A stretch of DNA of 64,000 nt from PMG-095 sp037200885 (GTDB taxonomy: Bacteria > Myxococcota_A > Polyangia > Polyangiales > Polyangiaceae). Below the pieces are notes generated by a model. It saw only the letters and a list, made by a program, of their open reading frames with translations. It searched no databases and was not told the origin of the DNA. Position numbers and translations under genes: made by a program. The stretch is taken from the NCBI GenBank assembly GCA_037200885.1, contig JBBCIN010000001.1:2294001-2358000 (forward strand), read 5' to 3'. Positions 37,831 to 45,917 of the stretch are shown here, one piece after another. Position 1 is the stretch's first letter; every line of letters starts with the position of its first letter.

Positions 37831-39677
37831 TCGACCTCGACCTCGAACCCCAGCTCTGCGAAGTTTGCTTTCACGTCGGGCTCTTCAATCCGCACCGTGA
37901 TGCTCGCGAGCTTCGCGTCAGCGCTGGTTGGAACGCCGGATAACGTTCCGGTCGTGGCATCGAGGGACAGCCAATCGGCGTCGGTGCGAGCCACGATGGA
38001 CCAGATCGCTCGGCTCGAGCCGCCGACTGCGTGGAGCGTTTCAGAGAACGGCTGGTCCGTAACGGCGGTGAACCGCGACGGAGACGGGACCGGAATGACG
38101 AGCGGGACGAACGCCCGCTCCCGCACTGAAGCTCGATCGATGTAGACATACCCGTCCCCCTGGTTCGTGCCGTCGCTCGCGAGCGCGAACCGAAGGCTGA
38201 TCTTGTGCCCAGCAAATTGAGTGAGATCGACTTGGTAAGGTCGGAACAGCGCTTGGTAGCCAGACCAAGCGGCGACGTCCTTGATGGTATCGTTGTATGC
38301 AGGATACTCTGGCGTCAGAAGCTCGAATTCGGCGTGATCGCCATCTGAGCGGAGCCAGACGTCGAACCCATCTCTGCCCGTCTCCGTGATCAAGTAGGCA
38401 AGAAAGTGGAGCACCGGCTCCTTCGCGCCTGTCAGGTCAATCTCCGGGCTCTGCGCGAAGTCGTCAGCGTACTCCCGGCTTGTCTGAGCCTGCGTGAGCC
38501 TGGCGGCGAGTGAGCTGCCGTCTTCGGGCAAGAGAACCGGAGCGATGCCAGGAGCCTGGCCGATCTGCCAATCGCTCGACAAGATCCAACGCGGCGGCGC
38601 CGATGGGCCTTCGAAACCTTCATCGACGTAGACGCCTCGGCACTGGCCTGCCGTGCATTCCTCGAAACACGTCTGCGAGAGCTGCTCGAGGCCCGAGCCC
38701 TGACAGACGAGGCGAGTGCCCGGATGCGCAGGATCACATGACGATTCGTACGGGCGACAGCTGCCGCCACAAGAGCCTCCGTCAGCACAGATGAAAGGAC
38801 AATCCTCCGTGGTCTGCCACGTTCCGCTCATCGAGCACACTTGCGTGAGGCGTTCGGCACAGCGGGTTGTCTTTGGAGTGCAGCGCGGCACGGCCAAAGA
38901 TTCGGGCGTCGTTGGCACGAGCGACGCATCGTAAACGGAGACATCATCGATCAGAACCTGATCTCCAGCGTCATAGTCACTGACGAACTCGAAATCCAAA
39001 TTGATGACCTTGCCGCTGAACGCCGAGAGGTCCACGCGATGACGCGCGAAACTATATTGAAGCGACTCACTCCACATCTGATAACCCGTGTAGATGGGGT
39101 CCACGTTCGGAAGCTCGAATACTTCCTCCCCCACGCGCGCTCGCACTCGCAGACCCGAGACGAACGGGCGCCCATTCGCGAGCTCGTCATTGCGAGCCGC
39201 CTTCATCGAAAGATAGAACTCTAGAATCGGTTGGCCCGCGAGCGAGAGGTCTATCGGAGGCGAACTGGCGACTCCAAGATACGGCCCATCCGCGTCAGCG
39301 CCCGGGCTGACGATCACGTTGGGGAGGCTTTTTGCCGTCGGTTGGATTACCGCGTCGGGCTCACCGCACCGCCAAAAGCCCTGCAAGCTCCAGCCCGGAG
39401 CGCAGCGCGCCGTGTCGAAGTTTTCGCGAAAATAGACGCAAGGCCCGCCATCGCCGCAGAAACCCTCGCCGCCCGCGCCCGCATCCGAGGCAACCGCGAG
39501 CCCGTCCGCGCCGGCGATTGGATCACGGCCTCCGTCGCTGCCTCCCTCGGCGCCGGCGTTGCCTCCCTCGGCGCCGTCGAACGGCGGCGCTCCGCCGCTC
39601 GCCGAACCCGACCGCTCACTGTGGCATCCAACGAGCAAGAGCGGAAAAAACAACCCAAGAAGCTTCGACCAGTGCAC
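37827..39677 (-). CDS. Large lipoprotein with two jelly-roll domains
   Basis: A 616-aa lipoprotein, signal MHWSKLLGLFFPLLL with lipobox LVGC and a Gly/Ala/Glu spacer. Two MAM/jelly-roll-like segments of about 170 aa each begin with YFRENFDTARCAPGW and YVDEGFEGPSAPPRW and show the LEFYLSMK / LHFLAYLI and GDQVLIDDVSVYD / GDGYVYIDRASV strand pairs. A Cys-rich linker separates them (CSMSGTWQTTEDCPFICADG). The C-terminus is an Ig-like putative domain (WLSLDATTGTLSGVPTSAD). It is probably a surface adhesin. The stop overlaps the end of the convergent TPR gene by 4 bp. Confidence 0.85.
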   Translation of the reverse strand: MHWSKLLGLFFPLLLVGCHSERSGSASGGAPPFDGAEGGNAGAEGGSDGGRDPIAGADGLAVASDAGAGGEGFCGDGGPCVYFRENFDTARCAPGWSLQGFWRCGEPDAVIQPTAKSLPNVIVSPGADADGPYLGVASSPPIDLSLAGQPILEFYLSMKAARNDELANGRPFVSGLRVRARVGEEVFELPNVDPIYTGYQMWSESLQYSFARHRVDLSAFSGKVINLDFEFVSDYDAGDQVLIDDVSVYDASLVPTTPESLAVPRCTPKTTRCAERLTQVCSMSGTWQTTEDCPFICADGGSCGGSCRPYESSCDPAHPGTRLVCQGSGLEQLSQTCFEECTAGQCRGVYVDEGFEGPSAPPRWILSSDWQIGQAPGIAPVLLPEDGSSLAARLTQAQTSREYADDFAQSPEIDLTGAKEPVLHFLAYLITETGRDGFDVWLRSDGDHAEFELLTPEYPAYNDTIKDVAAWSGYQALFRPYQVDLTQFAGHKISLRFALASDGTNQGDGYVYIDRASVRERAFVPLVIPVPSPSRFTAVTDQPFSETLHAVGGSSRAIWSIVARTDADWLSLDATTGTLSGVPTSADAKLASITVRIEEPDVKANFAELGFEVEVD

Positions 39678-39802
39678 CGCGCGCGAATATACCTTGCTCG
39701 GCGTCCGTTGGCATTAGCCTCACGAGGCCGGTGAGATGACGCCTCGGAAGCGGAGCGCGCTAGCCGTTGCGTGCGGCCAAATGCGCGAGTAACCCGTCGA
39801 GA

Positions 39803-40906
39803 GTGAAGGAACGATGGGCGGCTTGGTTCACCGTGCTGCTGATGAGCAGCAGCTGCATCGAATCGCGCGGGTTCGAGAGCAACGGCGCGAGCGGCAACGA
39901 TTCCCAAAATGCGAAGGCAGGCCAGGGCGGAGTTTCGGGCGCAGGGCCCGGCGCCGAGTCTCAAGCGGGGTCTCCTGACGACTGCCTCCCGGGCCCCGAT
40001 GGCAGGATCGCCGACGGCTGCGTTCGCGGCGCTTCAATCGCCGCGGGAGACGGCTTCAATTGCGGCTTGCTCGCGGCAGGTGGGATCTACTGTTGGGGCA
40101 ATGATTCTGACGGTCAGGTCACGGCTGCTCCCGAGAGTGGGAATTTCATTACTCTCGCCGCGGGGCGTCGGCACGCTTGCGCGCTTCGCGCCGACGGCAC
40201 GCTGCAATGCTGGGGTAACAACAGCCAGCAGCAGGCCCCCACGGACGGGGCGAGGGAGTACTACGGGCACTTCAAATCGATCGCCTGCGGCGATGATTTC
40301 ACCTGCGGCGTGCACGTCGATGGCACGCCGCTCTGCTTCGGCAGCTCGGCGCACGGCAAAATCAATCCGCCAGACGGCAAATACCAGATGATCGCGACCG
40401 GCGCGGATGCCGCCTGTGGCGTGCGTAGCGACGGCCGCGTGGTGTGCTGGGGTGATGACACCTGGCGCATCGTCAGTTCGGCGAACGGCGGTGTTTTCAA
40501 TACGGTCGCAGTCGGACCGGAGCACGCCTGTGCCATCGCCGCGGTCGACCGGCAAATGGTCTGTTGGGGCAATGGCTCGGACAGCGGGAACGACGGGGTC
40601 GGCGCCACTCGCACGGACGTACGTCCCGGCTCGTACTTGGCGGTCAGCGCAGGAGGAGTGCACACGGCCGCGATCACGGTCGGCGATCGCTTCACCTGCT
40701 TCGGCGACCGTTCCGCGGCGCCGCAATGTAGCAGCCCGTCGTCCGCCGAAAACTTCGGCGCGTGGTACCAGGTTGCGGCAGGGCGGTTGCACACGTGTAT
40801 TCTCGGCGATCCACAGGACTCGTCGGGACCGAACGGAACGGTCGAATGCTTCGGTCAGGACCGCGGTTCTCTATCGCCCGACAAGATTTTCAAGTCCGGC
40901 AAGTGA
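39803..40906 (+). CDS. RCC1-like repeat lipoprotein
   Basis: About 367 aa, started at GTG 39803 so that KERWAAWFTVLLMSSSC forms a signal peptide with lipobox SSSC; an upstream ATG at 39767 would add 12 residues. The mature part carries five to six RCC1/BNR-type blades: ISAGDGFNCGLLAAGGIYCW then WGNDSDGQVTAP, and repeated AAGRRHACALRADGTLQCWG, ACGDDFTCGVHVDGTPLCFG, AVGPEHACAI, VCWGNGSD. These fold into a propeller. Secreted RCC1 propellers are numerous in Polyangiales; function probably binding. Confidence 0.85.
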   Translation: MKERWAAWFTVLLMSSSCIESRGFESNGASGNDSQNAKAGQGGVSGAGPGAESQAGSPDDCLPGPDGRIADGCVRGASIAAGDGFNCGLLAAGGIYCWGNDSDGQVTAAPESGNFITLAAGRRHACALRADGTLQCWGNNSQQQAPTDGAREYYGHFKSIACGDDFTCGVHVDGTPLCFGSSAHGKINPPDGKYQMIATGADAACGVRSDGRVVCWGDDTWRIVSSANGGVFNTVAVGPEHACAIAAVDRQMVCWGNGSDSGNDGVGATRTDVRPGSYLAVSAGGVHTAAITVGDRFTCFGDRSAAPQCSSPSSAENFGAWYQVAAGRLHTCILGDPQDSSGPNGTVECFGQDRGSLSPDKIFKSGK

Positions 40907-40923
40907 GCCTCGTGGGGAACGTT

Positions 40924-41466
40924 TCAGAACTCCATGTGGAGCGTCACTTCACCGCCCTGGCTGTTGCTGGCGTCGGCCTCGAAGGTCGCGTCGAGCGTGC
41001 CGTCGAGCTGCCATTTGTCGACCCCGCCGGCGCTGCCGGTCGACACGATGCTGCTGACGACTAGTGTGTAGTCGCCCGTGTCGGGTTGCCCAGGCTCGTT
41101 CTCGATCACGTTCCACTCGACTTGATTCCCATCCACGGCCAAGTTCGCAGTCCCGCTCGCGGTCAGGCCTTGCCCCGTCGTGAACGTTCCGGTCTGTGGC
41201 TCGACGCCGAACAGTTGGAACCCGAATCTGCCCGTGTCATCGCCGCCCCCGATGTAGGGCCTCGTGTCGAGAGTGCTGGTTGGCATCTGATACAAGGCCA
41301 TGTTGCAATGCGCGGTCTCGCTTATTCCGCCGGACAGAACGACGCTGCAAGACGAATCCTCGGAGCCGGTATTTGCGCCGCTGCCGCCCTGATCACTGCT
41401 GCTGCAGCCGATGATGAGCGCGGCGACCAGGAACGCGAGAGGAGCCGTTCCGACGAATGAACGCAT
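40924..41466 (-). CDS. Small beta-rich lipoprotein
   Basis: A 180-aa lipoprotein, signal MRSFVGTAPLAFLVAALI and lipobox IIGC. The mature part is mostly beta and short on Lys, with a conserved-looking opening CSVVLSGGISETAHCNMALY and an end GGEVTLHMEF. No family recognised. It is convergent with the RCC1-like lipoprotein, 17 bp apart, and no terminator is evident between them. Confidence 0.78.
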   Translation of the reverse strand: MRSFVGTAPLAFLVAALIIGCSSSDQGGSGANTGSEDSSCSVVLSGGISETAHCNMALYQMPTSTLDTRPYIGGGDDTGRFGFQLFGVEPQTGTFTTGQGLTASGTANLAVDGNQVEWNVIENEPGQPDTGDYTLVVSSIVSTGSAGGVDKWQLDGTLDATFEADASNSQGGEVTLHMEF

Positions 41467-41516
41467 GGCACCACGCTAAGCGGCCTCGTTCTCACAGTCA
41501 ATATCGGGCGAAATAG

Positions 41517-42038
41517 CTACTGCACGTGCCGTTTGACGGACTTTTTCGCGGCCTCGTAGCGCGTCAGGATCTGCTTTGACTCTTCTTCGTCGATCACTTG
41601 CTGCGCCTGCGGGAAAAACTCGTTTTCCTCTTCTTCGACGTGGGCCTGCACCAAGGCGAACAAACGATTGAAGCTCGTGGGCCACTCTTCGCTTGCGAAG
41701 TCTATCGCGTCGACGTCCGCGATGGCTTTCTCCAACGTGTGCGCCTCGTCGTTGTGCTTGAGCACCACGCCGCGCAGTTGCTCGTAGTTGGCCAGCACTC
41801 CGTAGACTTCGGCCAGTTCGCCCTTTTCGTGCGACAGCAATTCCGCCCGAATGTGCGGAAAATGCGCGCGACGCACCTGCGGGTCAGTCGTCTTGCTCAC
41901 GCGCGTCATCAGCGCCCCAACTTCGCCGTGTTCTTCGGCCAAATGCAGAAACACGCCCCTGAGTCCCTTGAAACCCGCCTCAACCGCTTTCACGGTGCCG
42001 ATTACCTTCGTTGCAATTTCTTCGATCCGATTTGCCAT
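41517..42038 (-). CDS. Hemerythrin-domain protein, copy 1
   Basis: A 173-aa HHE-domain protein (start ATG 42038 after GGAGG; an earlier ATG at 42065 is not needed). The metal-ligand type histidines and acids occur in HLAEEHGEVGALM, RAHFPHIRAELLSHEKGE, HNDEAHTLEKAI and HVEEEENEFFP. Hemerythrins bind O2, NO or iron, and short cytosolic forms are usually linked to oxidative or nitrosative stress. The product is a close paralogue of the one at 56097-56618 (same length, same ends). A near-perfect sigma-54 promoter lies at 42076-42061. Confidence 0.9.
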   Translation of the reverse strand: MANRIEEIATKVIGTVKAVEAGFKGLRGVFLHLAEEHGEVGALMTRVSKTTDPQVRRAHFPHIRAELLSHEKGELAEVYGVLANYEQLRGVVLKHNDEAHTLEKAIADVDAIDFASEEWPTSFNRLFALVQAHVEEEENEFFPQAQQVIDEEESKQILTRYEAAKKSVKRHVQ

Positions 42039-42060
42039 GTGTGACCTCCGGCATTGCATG

Positions 42061-42076
42061 AGCAAGGTGCGTGCCG
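42061..42076 (-). promoter_or_regulatory. Sigma-54-type promoter of hemerythrin copy 1
   Basis: On the minus strand CGGCACGCACCTTGCT: GG-N10-GC with a -24 element GGCACG and -12 element TTGCT. It lies 23-38 nt upstream of the ATG at 42038, and the ribosome binding site falls between. Only one mismatch to the sigma-54 consensus TGGCACG-N4-TTGCW. Confidence 0.75.
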
Positions 42077-42090
42077 CGCCAAAGTCAGTG

Positions 42091-42106
42091 TGGCACGAGC
42101 CGTGCT
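42091..42106 (+). promoter_or_regulatory. Sigma-54-type promoter of the glycine-zipper gene
   Basis: TGGCACGAGCCGTGCT, GG-N10-GC with a perfect -24 element and one mismatch in the -12 element. Oriented towards the gene at 42160, about 54 bp upstream of its ATG. It is back to back with the hemerythrin promoter 15 bp away, so one activator could drive both. Confidence 0.65.
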
Positions 42107-42159
42107 TGTCTTGTTTGGCGTGAAATGCGCGCTATGCGCGCAACGGAGGAATTAGAAAA

Positions 42160-42561
42160 ATGACCGAGAAAAGCGCGGACGAGTACGAAGCGGAGCTAGG
42201 AGCATCGGCAAAAGGCCAGACCCAGGCGAAAGAAGCCGTGGGCGTCGGTGTCGGCGCGCTGTCTGGCGCCGGTATCGGCGCTGTGGGCGGGCCGATCGGG
42301 GCAATCGTCGGTGCGGTGGCGGGCGGCGTTGCCGGAGCCCTCGCGGCTCTCGCGCTCGAGGCGAGCAGCGCCGGGGAGACGGCCAGTGAAGCGACGCTCG
42401 ACAACGAGATCGGGGTCGAGGGCGGCGATCTGGGCACCGCAACCGTGGCGGCCCCACCCGGCCAACGCGGCGCGTTTTCGTCGGCAGCCGTCGGCGCGGG
42501 GACCGCCACGGAATCCGAGCCTTCGGAGATCGCTGAAGGGCCGATCCCGGGCGCGGACTAG
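42160..42561 (+). CDS. Glycine-zipper protein
   Basis: A 133-aa protein. Residues about 25-60 form a strongly hydrophobic glycine-zipper helix pair (VGVGVGALSGAGIGAVGGPI then GAIVGAVAGGVAGALAAL), flanked by acidic, disordered ends. No signal peptide. Such proteins insert in or associate with membranes and are often stress-induced. It is divergent from hemerythrin copy 1, each with its own sigma-54-type promoter, suggesting joint induction. GGAGGA precedes the ATG at 42160. Confidence 0.82.
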   Translation: MTEKSADEYEAELGASAKGQTQAKEAVGVGVGALSGAGIGAVGGPIGAIVGAVAGGVAGALAALALEASSAGETASEATLDNEIGVEGGDLGTATVAAPPGQRGAFSSAAVGAGTATESEPSEIAEGPIPGAD

Positions 42562-42671
42562 TGCTCGCGGGACGTTGTGCGCAGTCGTAGTGGACGTAGT
42601 GCGGCATTCTGCCCAGCCGCAGCGGGGATGCGCATTTGACGAGGCCCTCGGTCGGCGCAAAGCTTCCGCAC

Positions 42672-42881
42672 ATGAAGAACCTCAACAGCAACGTGGTGGC
42701 AAGTTTCCTCGCCTTGACCGTCGTGGCGGGCGTGGTGCCTGCAGCTGCCAGCTCGCTTGGCGATGCCCGGCCCCAATGCGGGGACGATAAGAAGGAGTCC
42801 AAGGGCGGCGGCGATAAGAAGGACGACAAGAAGGACGACAAGAGCAGCGACACGAAGCCCAAGCCCCCCGTGCAGGGCTAA
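42672..42881 (+). CDS. Small exported Lys/Asp-rich peptide
   Basis: A 69-aa precursor with a signal peptide (SNVVASFLALTVVAGVVPAA, cleaved near AAASS). The mature chain of about 40 aa is made almost wholly of Lys, Asp, Gly and Ser, with repeated KKDDKKDDK. There is no fold to be expected. Function unknown; a polyampholyte or metal-binding role is possible. Stops overlap with the convergent LysR gene (42878-42881). Confidence 0.65.
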   Translation: MKNLNSNVVASFLALTVVAGVVPAAASSLGDARPQCGDDKKESKGGGDKKDDKKDDKSSDTKPKPPVQG

Positions 42882-43837
42882 CTGCGCTGAGCCGAGGTCG
42901 CTTCGTTTGCGGAAGCTTGGCAAGGCTGGCCCATCGTCTGGGCCATGATCTCGGCCAGCTTTCGCAGCGCGGGATCTTTGGAGCGCGCTCGGTGCACGCT
43001 GAGGGTGACGTCGGGCAAATCAGGTAGGTCTGAGCGAGTCGGGATGCTGCGAGCGCGTAGGGCGTCCTTTCGTGCCACCCCAGTGAGGGTCGGGTCGGCT
43101 GCCAACGCCAGAACGGTGGAAGACGACGCTCGCAGCTCGAGTCGCCACGGATGTCCCGAGCGCTTCAGCGCGGTAACCATCAACTCGGACAATAGGCAGC
43201 GTCCAGCGTCGGCCATGATCTGCAATCGGTCAGCTTTTGGCCCAGCGCCAAACCAACCGACTGCGTCGCGGCGCACCGTTCGTGCCTCCGGTTGCGGTGC
43301 GGCGTGAGTGGCGAACACGAGGTCGAAGCGATGCCCAAGCTCCGGTAGCGAATCGCGCGTTGGTGCGACGCTCACCGTCACGAGTGAGTTGGGGACGGCC
43401 GCCCGTGCACTGCGCAGGGCGCTCGCGAAGCGTTCGTCGACGACGTCTTCGGGGACGGCGATGTGGAATTGCGGGCGCTGCGAGTCTGCCTTGACTTCCG
43501 CGAACGCGGCGTCGACATCCTTCAAAATCAGCAACGCGCGCTCGTAGAAGCGCGCGCCCATGACGGTCGCTGTGGCGCCAACCGGCGTGCGTTCGAGCAG
43601 TCGTTGCCCGGTAAGGGTCTCCAAGCGACGGATATGACCGCTGATCGCGGATTGCGTCAGGTGACGGGCCTTGCCCGCTACCGAGAAATTCCCACATGCG
43701 ACGACCGCGACGAAGCTTCGCAGCAGTCCCAGATCGAAGTTGAGCGCGCTCCGCGATGACGAATCGCGATGGGTCGATGACGAATCATCGTTCGACAGGC
43801 TCGTCAGCAGGTCGTACTCCGTCGGCATGGCTTTCAT
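42878..43837 (-). CDS. LysR-family transcriptional regulator
   Basis: A 319-aa LysR-type regulator. The N-terminal winged HTH is typical: FDLGLLRSFVAVVACGNFSV, then AGKARHLTQSAISGHIRRLE and GQRLLERTPVG. The C-terminal effector domain contains HIAVPEDVVDE and the usual periplasmic-binding-like alternation. A 30-residue Ser/Asp-rich extension precedes the HTH, longer than usual; the start might be ATG 43837 or 43828, no later Met being available. It is divergent from a lipoprotein hydrolase whose start lies inside or 1 bp from its own start, so the two promoters must lie within each other's coding regions. Likely a regulator of the hydrolase/PanE pair. Confidence 0.88.
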   Translation of the reverse strand: MKAMPTEYDLLTSLSNDDSSSTHRDSSSRSALNFDLGLLRSFVAVVACGNFSVAGKARHLTQSAISGHIRRLETLTGQRLLERTPVGATATVMGARFYERALLILKDVDAAFAEVKADSQRPQFHIAVPEDVVDERFASALRSARAAVPNSLVTVSVAPTRDSLPELGHRFDLVFATHAAPQPEARTVRRDAVGWFGAGPKADRLQIMADAGRCLLSELMVTALKRSGHPWRLELRASSSTVLALAADPTLTGVARKDALRARSIPTRSDLPDLPDVTLSVHRARSKDPALRKLAEIMAQTMGQPCQASANEATSAQRS

Positions 43838-44762
43838 TTGGGGCCTCTTCTGGCGTCGCGGCCGATTTCTACTCGTGCTCGCGGCGATCGCGATTCAGGT
43901 TGGCTGCGCCACTCCCGCGGGGCAACCGACAATATCGTCCTCGAGCGCGCACACCGAGGACAACGCGAGTTTCTTCGCGAACGCCCCCGACGGACAAAGG
44001 ATCGCCTATACGATCCTCGGGCACGGAGAGATAACCGTGGTCCTGGCGCATTGTTGGGGCTGCACCAGCGCGTTGTGGGTCGATACTGCGTCGAGGTTAG
44101 CCGACAGTTACCGGTTCGTGCTCGTCGACCTGCCCGGTCACGGTCGATCGACCGCGACGCGCCGCGCATGGACCGTCGAAGCGTACGCGCGAGATCTGGC
44201 CGCGGTAGTAGACGCCGTAGGCGGGGAGCCAGTGATCCTCGTGGGACACTCGATGTCCGGGCGCATCGTGACCGAAGCGGCGAGCTCGACGTTGCGGGGA
44301 CGTGCGCGCGGCGTAGTATTGGTCGACAGTATGCCTGACGCGACCCACGTCGCCGGGGAGCGGGAGCGCGCGAGCGTGGTACCGCAGCTCCGTGCTCACT
44401 TCGACCGCACGGTTCACGAGCTGGTGAGCGGGCTCGAACCGCCCCACGCGCAAGAAACCGTCGCCCGTGTCAGCGCTCTGATCGAGCGCACGGATCCCGG
44501 CGTTGCCAGCGAAGTCCTCGATCAAAATCTGGCATACCCATTCCTCGAACGCTTACAGACGCTCGACGTTCCGCTCTGGTCCGTCAACGCGTCCATTACT
44601 CCTACCAATGAGCCAGCCAATCAGCGGCTGGTCCCGAACTGGCACGCTCTGGTCGTACCGGCGACCGGCCACTGGCTGATGCTCGACGCACCGGCGCCGT
44701 TCGCCGCAGCGCTCGATACAGCGTTGAGCAGCATCGCCATCCAGAGCCGAAAGCGCAAATGA
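43827..44762 (+). CDS. Alpha/beta-hydrolase lipoprotein
   Basis: A 311-aa lipoprotein. The ATG at 43827 gives MAFIWGLFWRRGRFLLVLAA with lipobox QVGC; an upstream in-frame start is not needed. The hydrolase fold shows the oxyanion strand VLAHCWGC, the region VLVDLPGHGRSTATR, nucleophile elbow GHSMSG (Ser) and a C-terminal His in VVPATGHWLMLD; the acid is probably Asp in VPLWSVNASITPTN or nearby. An esterase or lipase-like enzyme anchored at the envelope. It overlaps the downstream PanE-like gene by 4 bp and is divergent from the LysR gene. Confidence 0.88.
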   Translation: MAFIWGLFWRRGRFLLVLAAIAIQVGCATPAGQPTISSSSAHTEDNASFFANAPDGQRIAYTILGHGEITVVLAHCWGCTSALWVDTASRLADSYRFVLVDLPGHGRSTATRRAWTVEAYARDLAAVVDAVGGEPVILVGHSMSGRIVTEAASSTLRGRARGVVLVDSMPDATHVAGERERASVVPQLRAHFDRTVHELVSGLEPPHAQETVARVSALIERTDPGVASEVLDQNLAYPFLERLQTLDVPLWSVNASITPTNEPANQRLVPNWHALVVPATGHWLMLDAPAPFAAALDTALSSIAIQSRKRK

Positions 44763-45775
44763 AGACGTTGGTCGTTGGAATCGGAGCGCTCGGCGGGATC
44801 ATCGCGGGCCGACTGCTCGCCACGGGATCTGCCGTTTGGCTAGCGACCCGGAACGCCGAGTCGGCAGCGCAGCTCGAGGAGTGCGGGCTCCACGTGACCG
44901 GCGTGGGAGGAGCGCTGTCGGTTGCGGTGAAGGACGTCGCTCCAATCCAGCAATACACCAGGGCCGATGCCTTCGACTTGGTCGTCTTGGCTACCAAGGC
45001 TGAGGCCGCCATCGACAGCGCGCCGAACTTGACCGAGCTGCTCGCTTTTGGCGGCACGCTACTGCCGATTCAGAACGGTGGAGTCTCGCAGATCCTCGCC
45101 GCGCAACTCGGGAACGAACGCGTTCTGGGAGGGCTGTCCAACTTGGGAGGGACGATGACGACACTCGGGCACTACCAGCAGCGCAACGCCGGCCACTTAC
45201 TCATCGGCGAGCTCGGCGGCGGCCAGAGTGAGCGCGCCGAGCGGGTGCAAGCCTGGCTCGGGCGCGCGCTCGAAGTGCGAATCACGCCCAACCTCCCCGG
45301 CGCGGTGTGGTCGAAGCTGATCTTGAATTGCTCGACGACGACGATCGGCGCGCTGGTCGGGGCGACCATGCGCGAATACGTCCGCTCCCGTGAAGGCCGA
45401 GAGCTCTTCACTCGAACTTATGACGAGGCACTGTCTGTGGCGTTGGCCACCGGCGTACATCCGCAAAGGATGCTCGTCGAGCCCATGCCGCCCGGCTGGT
45501 CCGATCACGGTGTTCCGAGCGCGGCCTACGACGCCTGGCTCGGTGAGGTTCTGGGGGCATACGGAGACCTGAAAGCGTCGATGCTTCAAGACATCGAACG
45601 TGAGCGCTCGACCGAGATCGATTTCATCAACGGTTACGTCGTCGATCTCGGTCGGCAATTCGGCGTCCCAACGCCAGCGAATGCCGCGATTGTCGAGACG
45701 ATTCGAGCCATCAGCCGCGGACGAGCCACGCCCAGCCTGACGCACGCCGCGAGGATTCTCAAGGCCAGCCGCTAA
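44759..45775 (+). CDS. Ketopantoate reductase family protein (PanE/ApbA)
   Basis: A 338-aa NADP-dependent reductase of the PanE/ApbA family. N-terminal Rossmann motif GIGALGGIIAGRL, then VVLATKAE, LLPIQNGG (conserved Gln-Asn-Gly), and the catalytic Lys region VWSKLILNCSTTTIGALVG. The C-terminal helical domain has SSMLQDIERERSTEIDFING in its family form (ASMLQDIERERSTEIDFING), the substrate-binding block of PanE. It reduces 2-dehydropantoate to pantoate in CoA synthesis, or a related 2-oxo acid. The coupling with a lipoprotein hydrolase is unusual, so the substrate could differ. ATGA overlap with the hydrolase stop. Confidence 0.88.
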   Translation: MKTLVVGIGALGGIIAGRLLATGSAVWLATRNAESAAQLEECGLHVTGVGGALSVAVKDVAPIQQYTRADAFDLVVLATKAEAAIDSAPNLTELLAFGGTLLPIQNGGVSQILAAQLGNERVLGGLSNLGGTMTTLGHYQQRNAGHLLIGELGGGQSERAERVQAWLGRALEVRITPNLPGAVWSKLILNCSTTTIGALVGATMREYVRSREGRELFTRTYDEALSVALATGVHPQRMLVEPMPPGWSDHGVPSAAYDAWLGEVLGAYGDLKASMLQDIERERSTEIDFINGYVVDLGRQFGVPTPANAAIVETIRAISRGRATPSLTHAARILKASR

Positions 45776-45893
45776 CGACATTTTCGCCCCGTCCCTCACG
45801 TTTCGCCCGCGCACGTGACCTCGATCGTAACCAACGCATCGCGAACAAGTTCACATTCCGTCACCTGCAGCGTCGCGCCCTGTTGCATAGGGG

Positions 45894-45911
45894 ATCTCCT
45901 TCGGAGGAGAT
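45894..45911 (+). promoter_or_regulatory. Ribosome binding site sequestered in a hairpin
   Basis: ATCTCCT-TCGG-AGGAGAT folds into a 7-bp perfect stem. The right arm is the Shine-Dalgarno (AGGAG), 6 bp before the ATG at 45918. It could hide the ribosome binding site of the phosphodiesterase lipoprotein. Confidence 0.5.
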
Positions 45912-45917
45912 TTCCAA

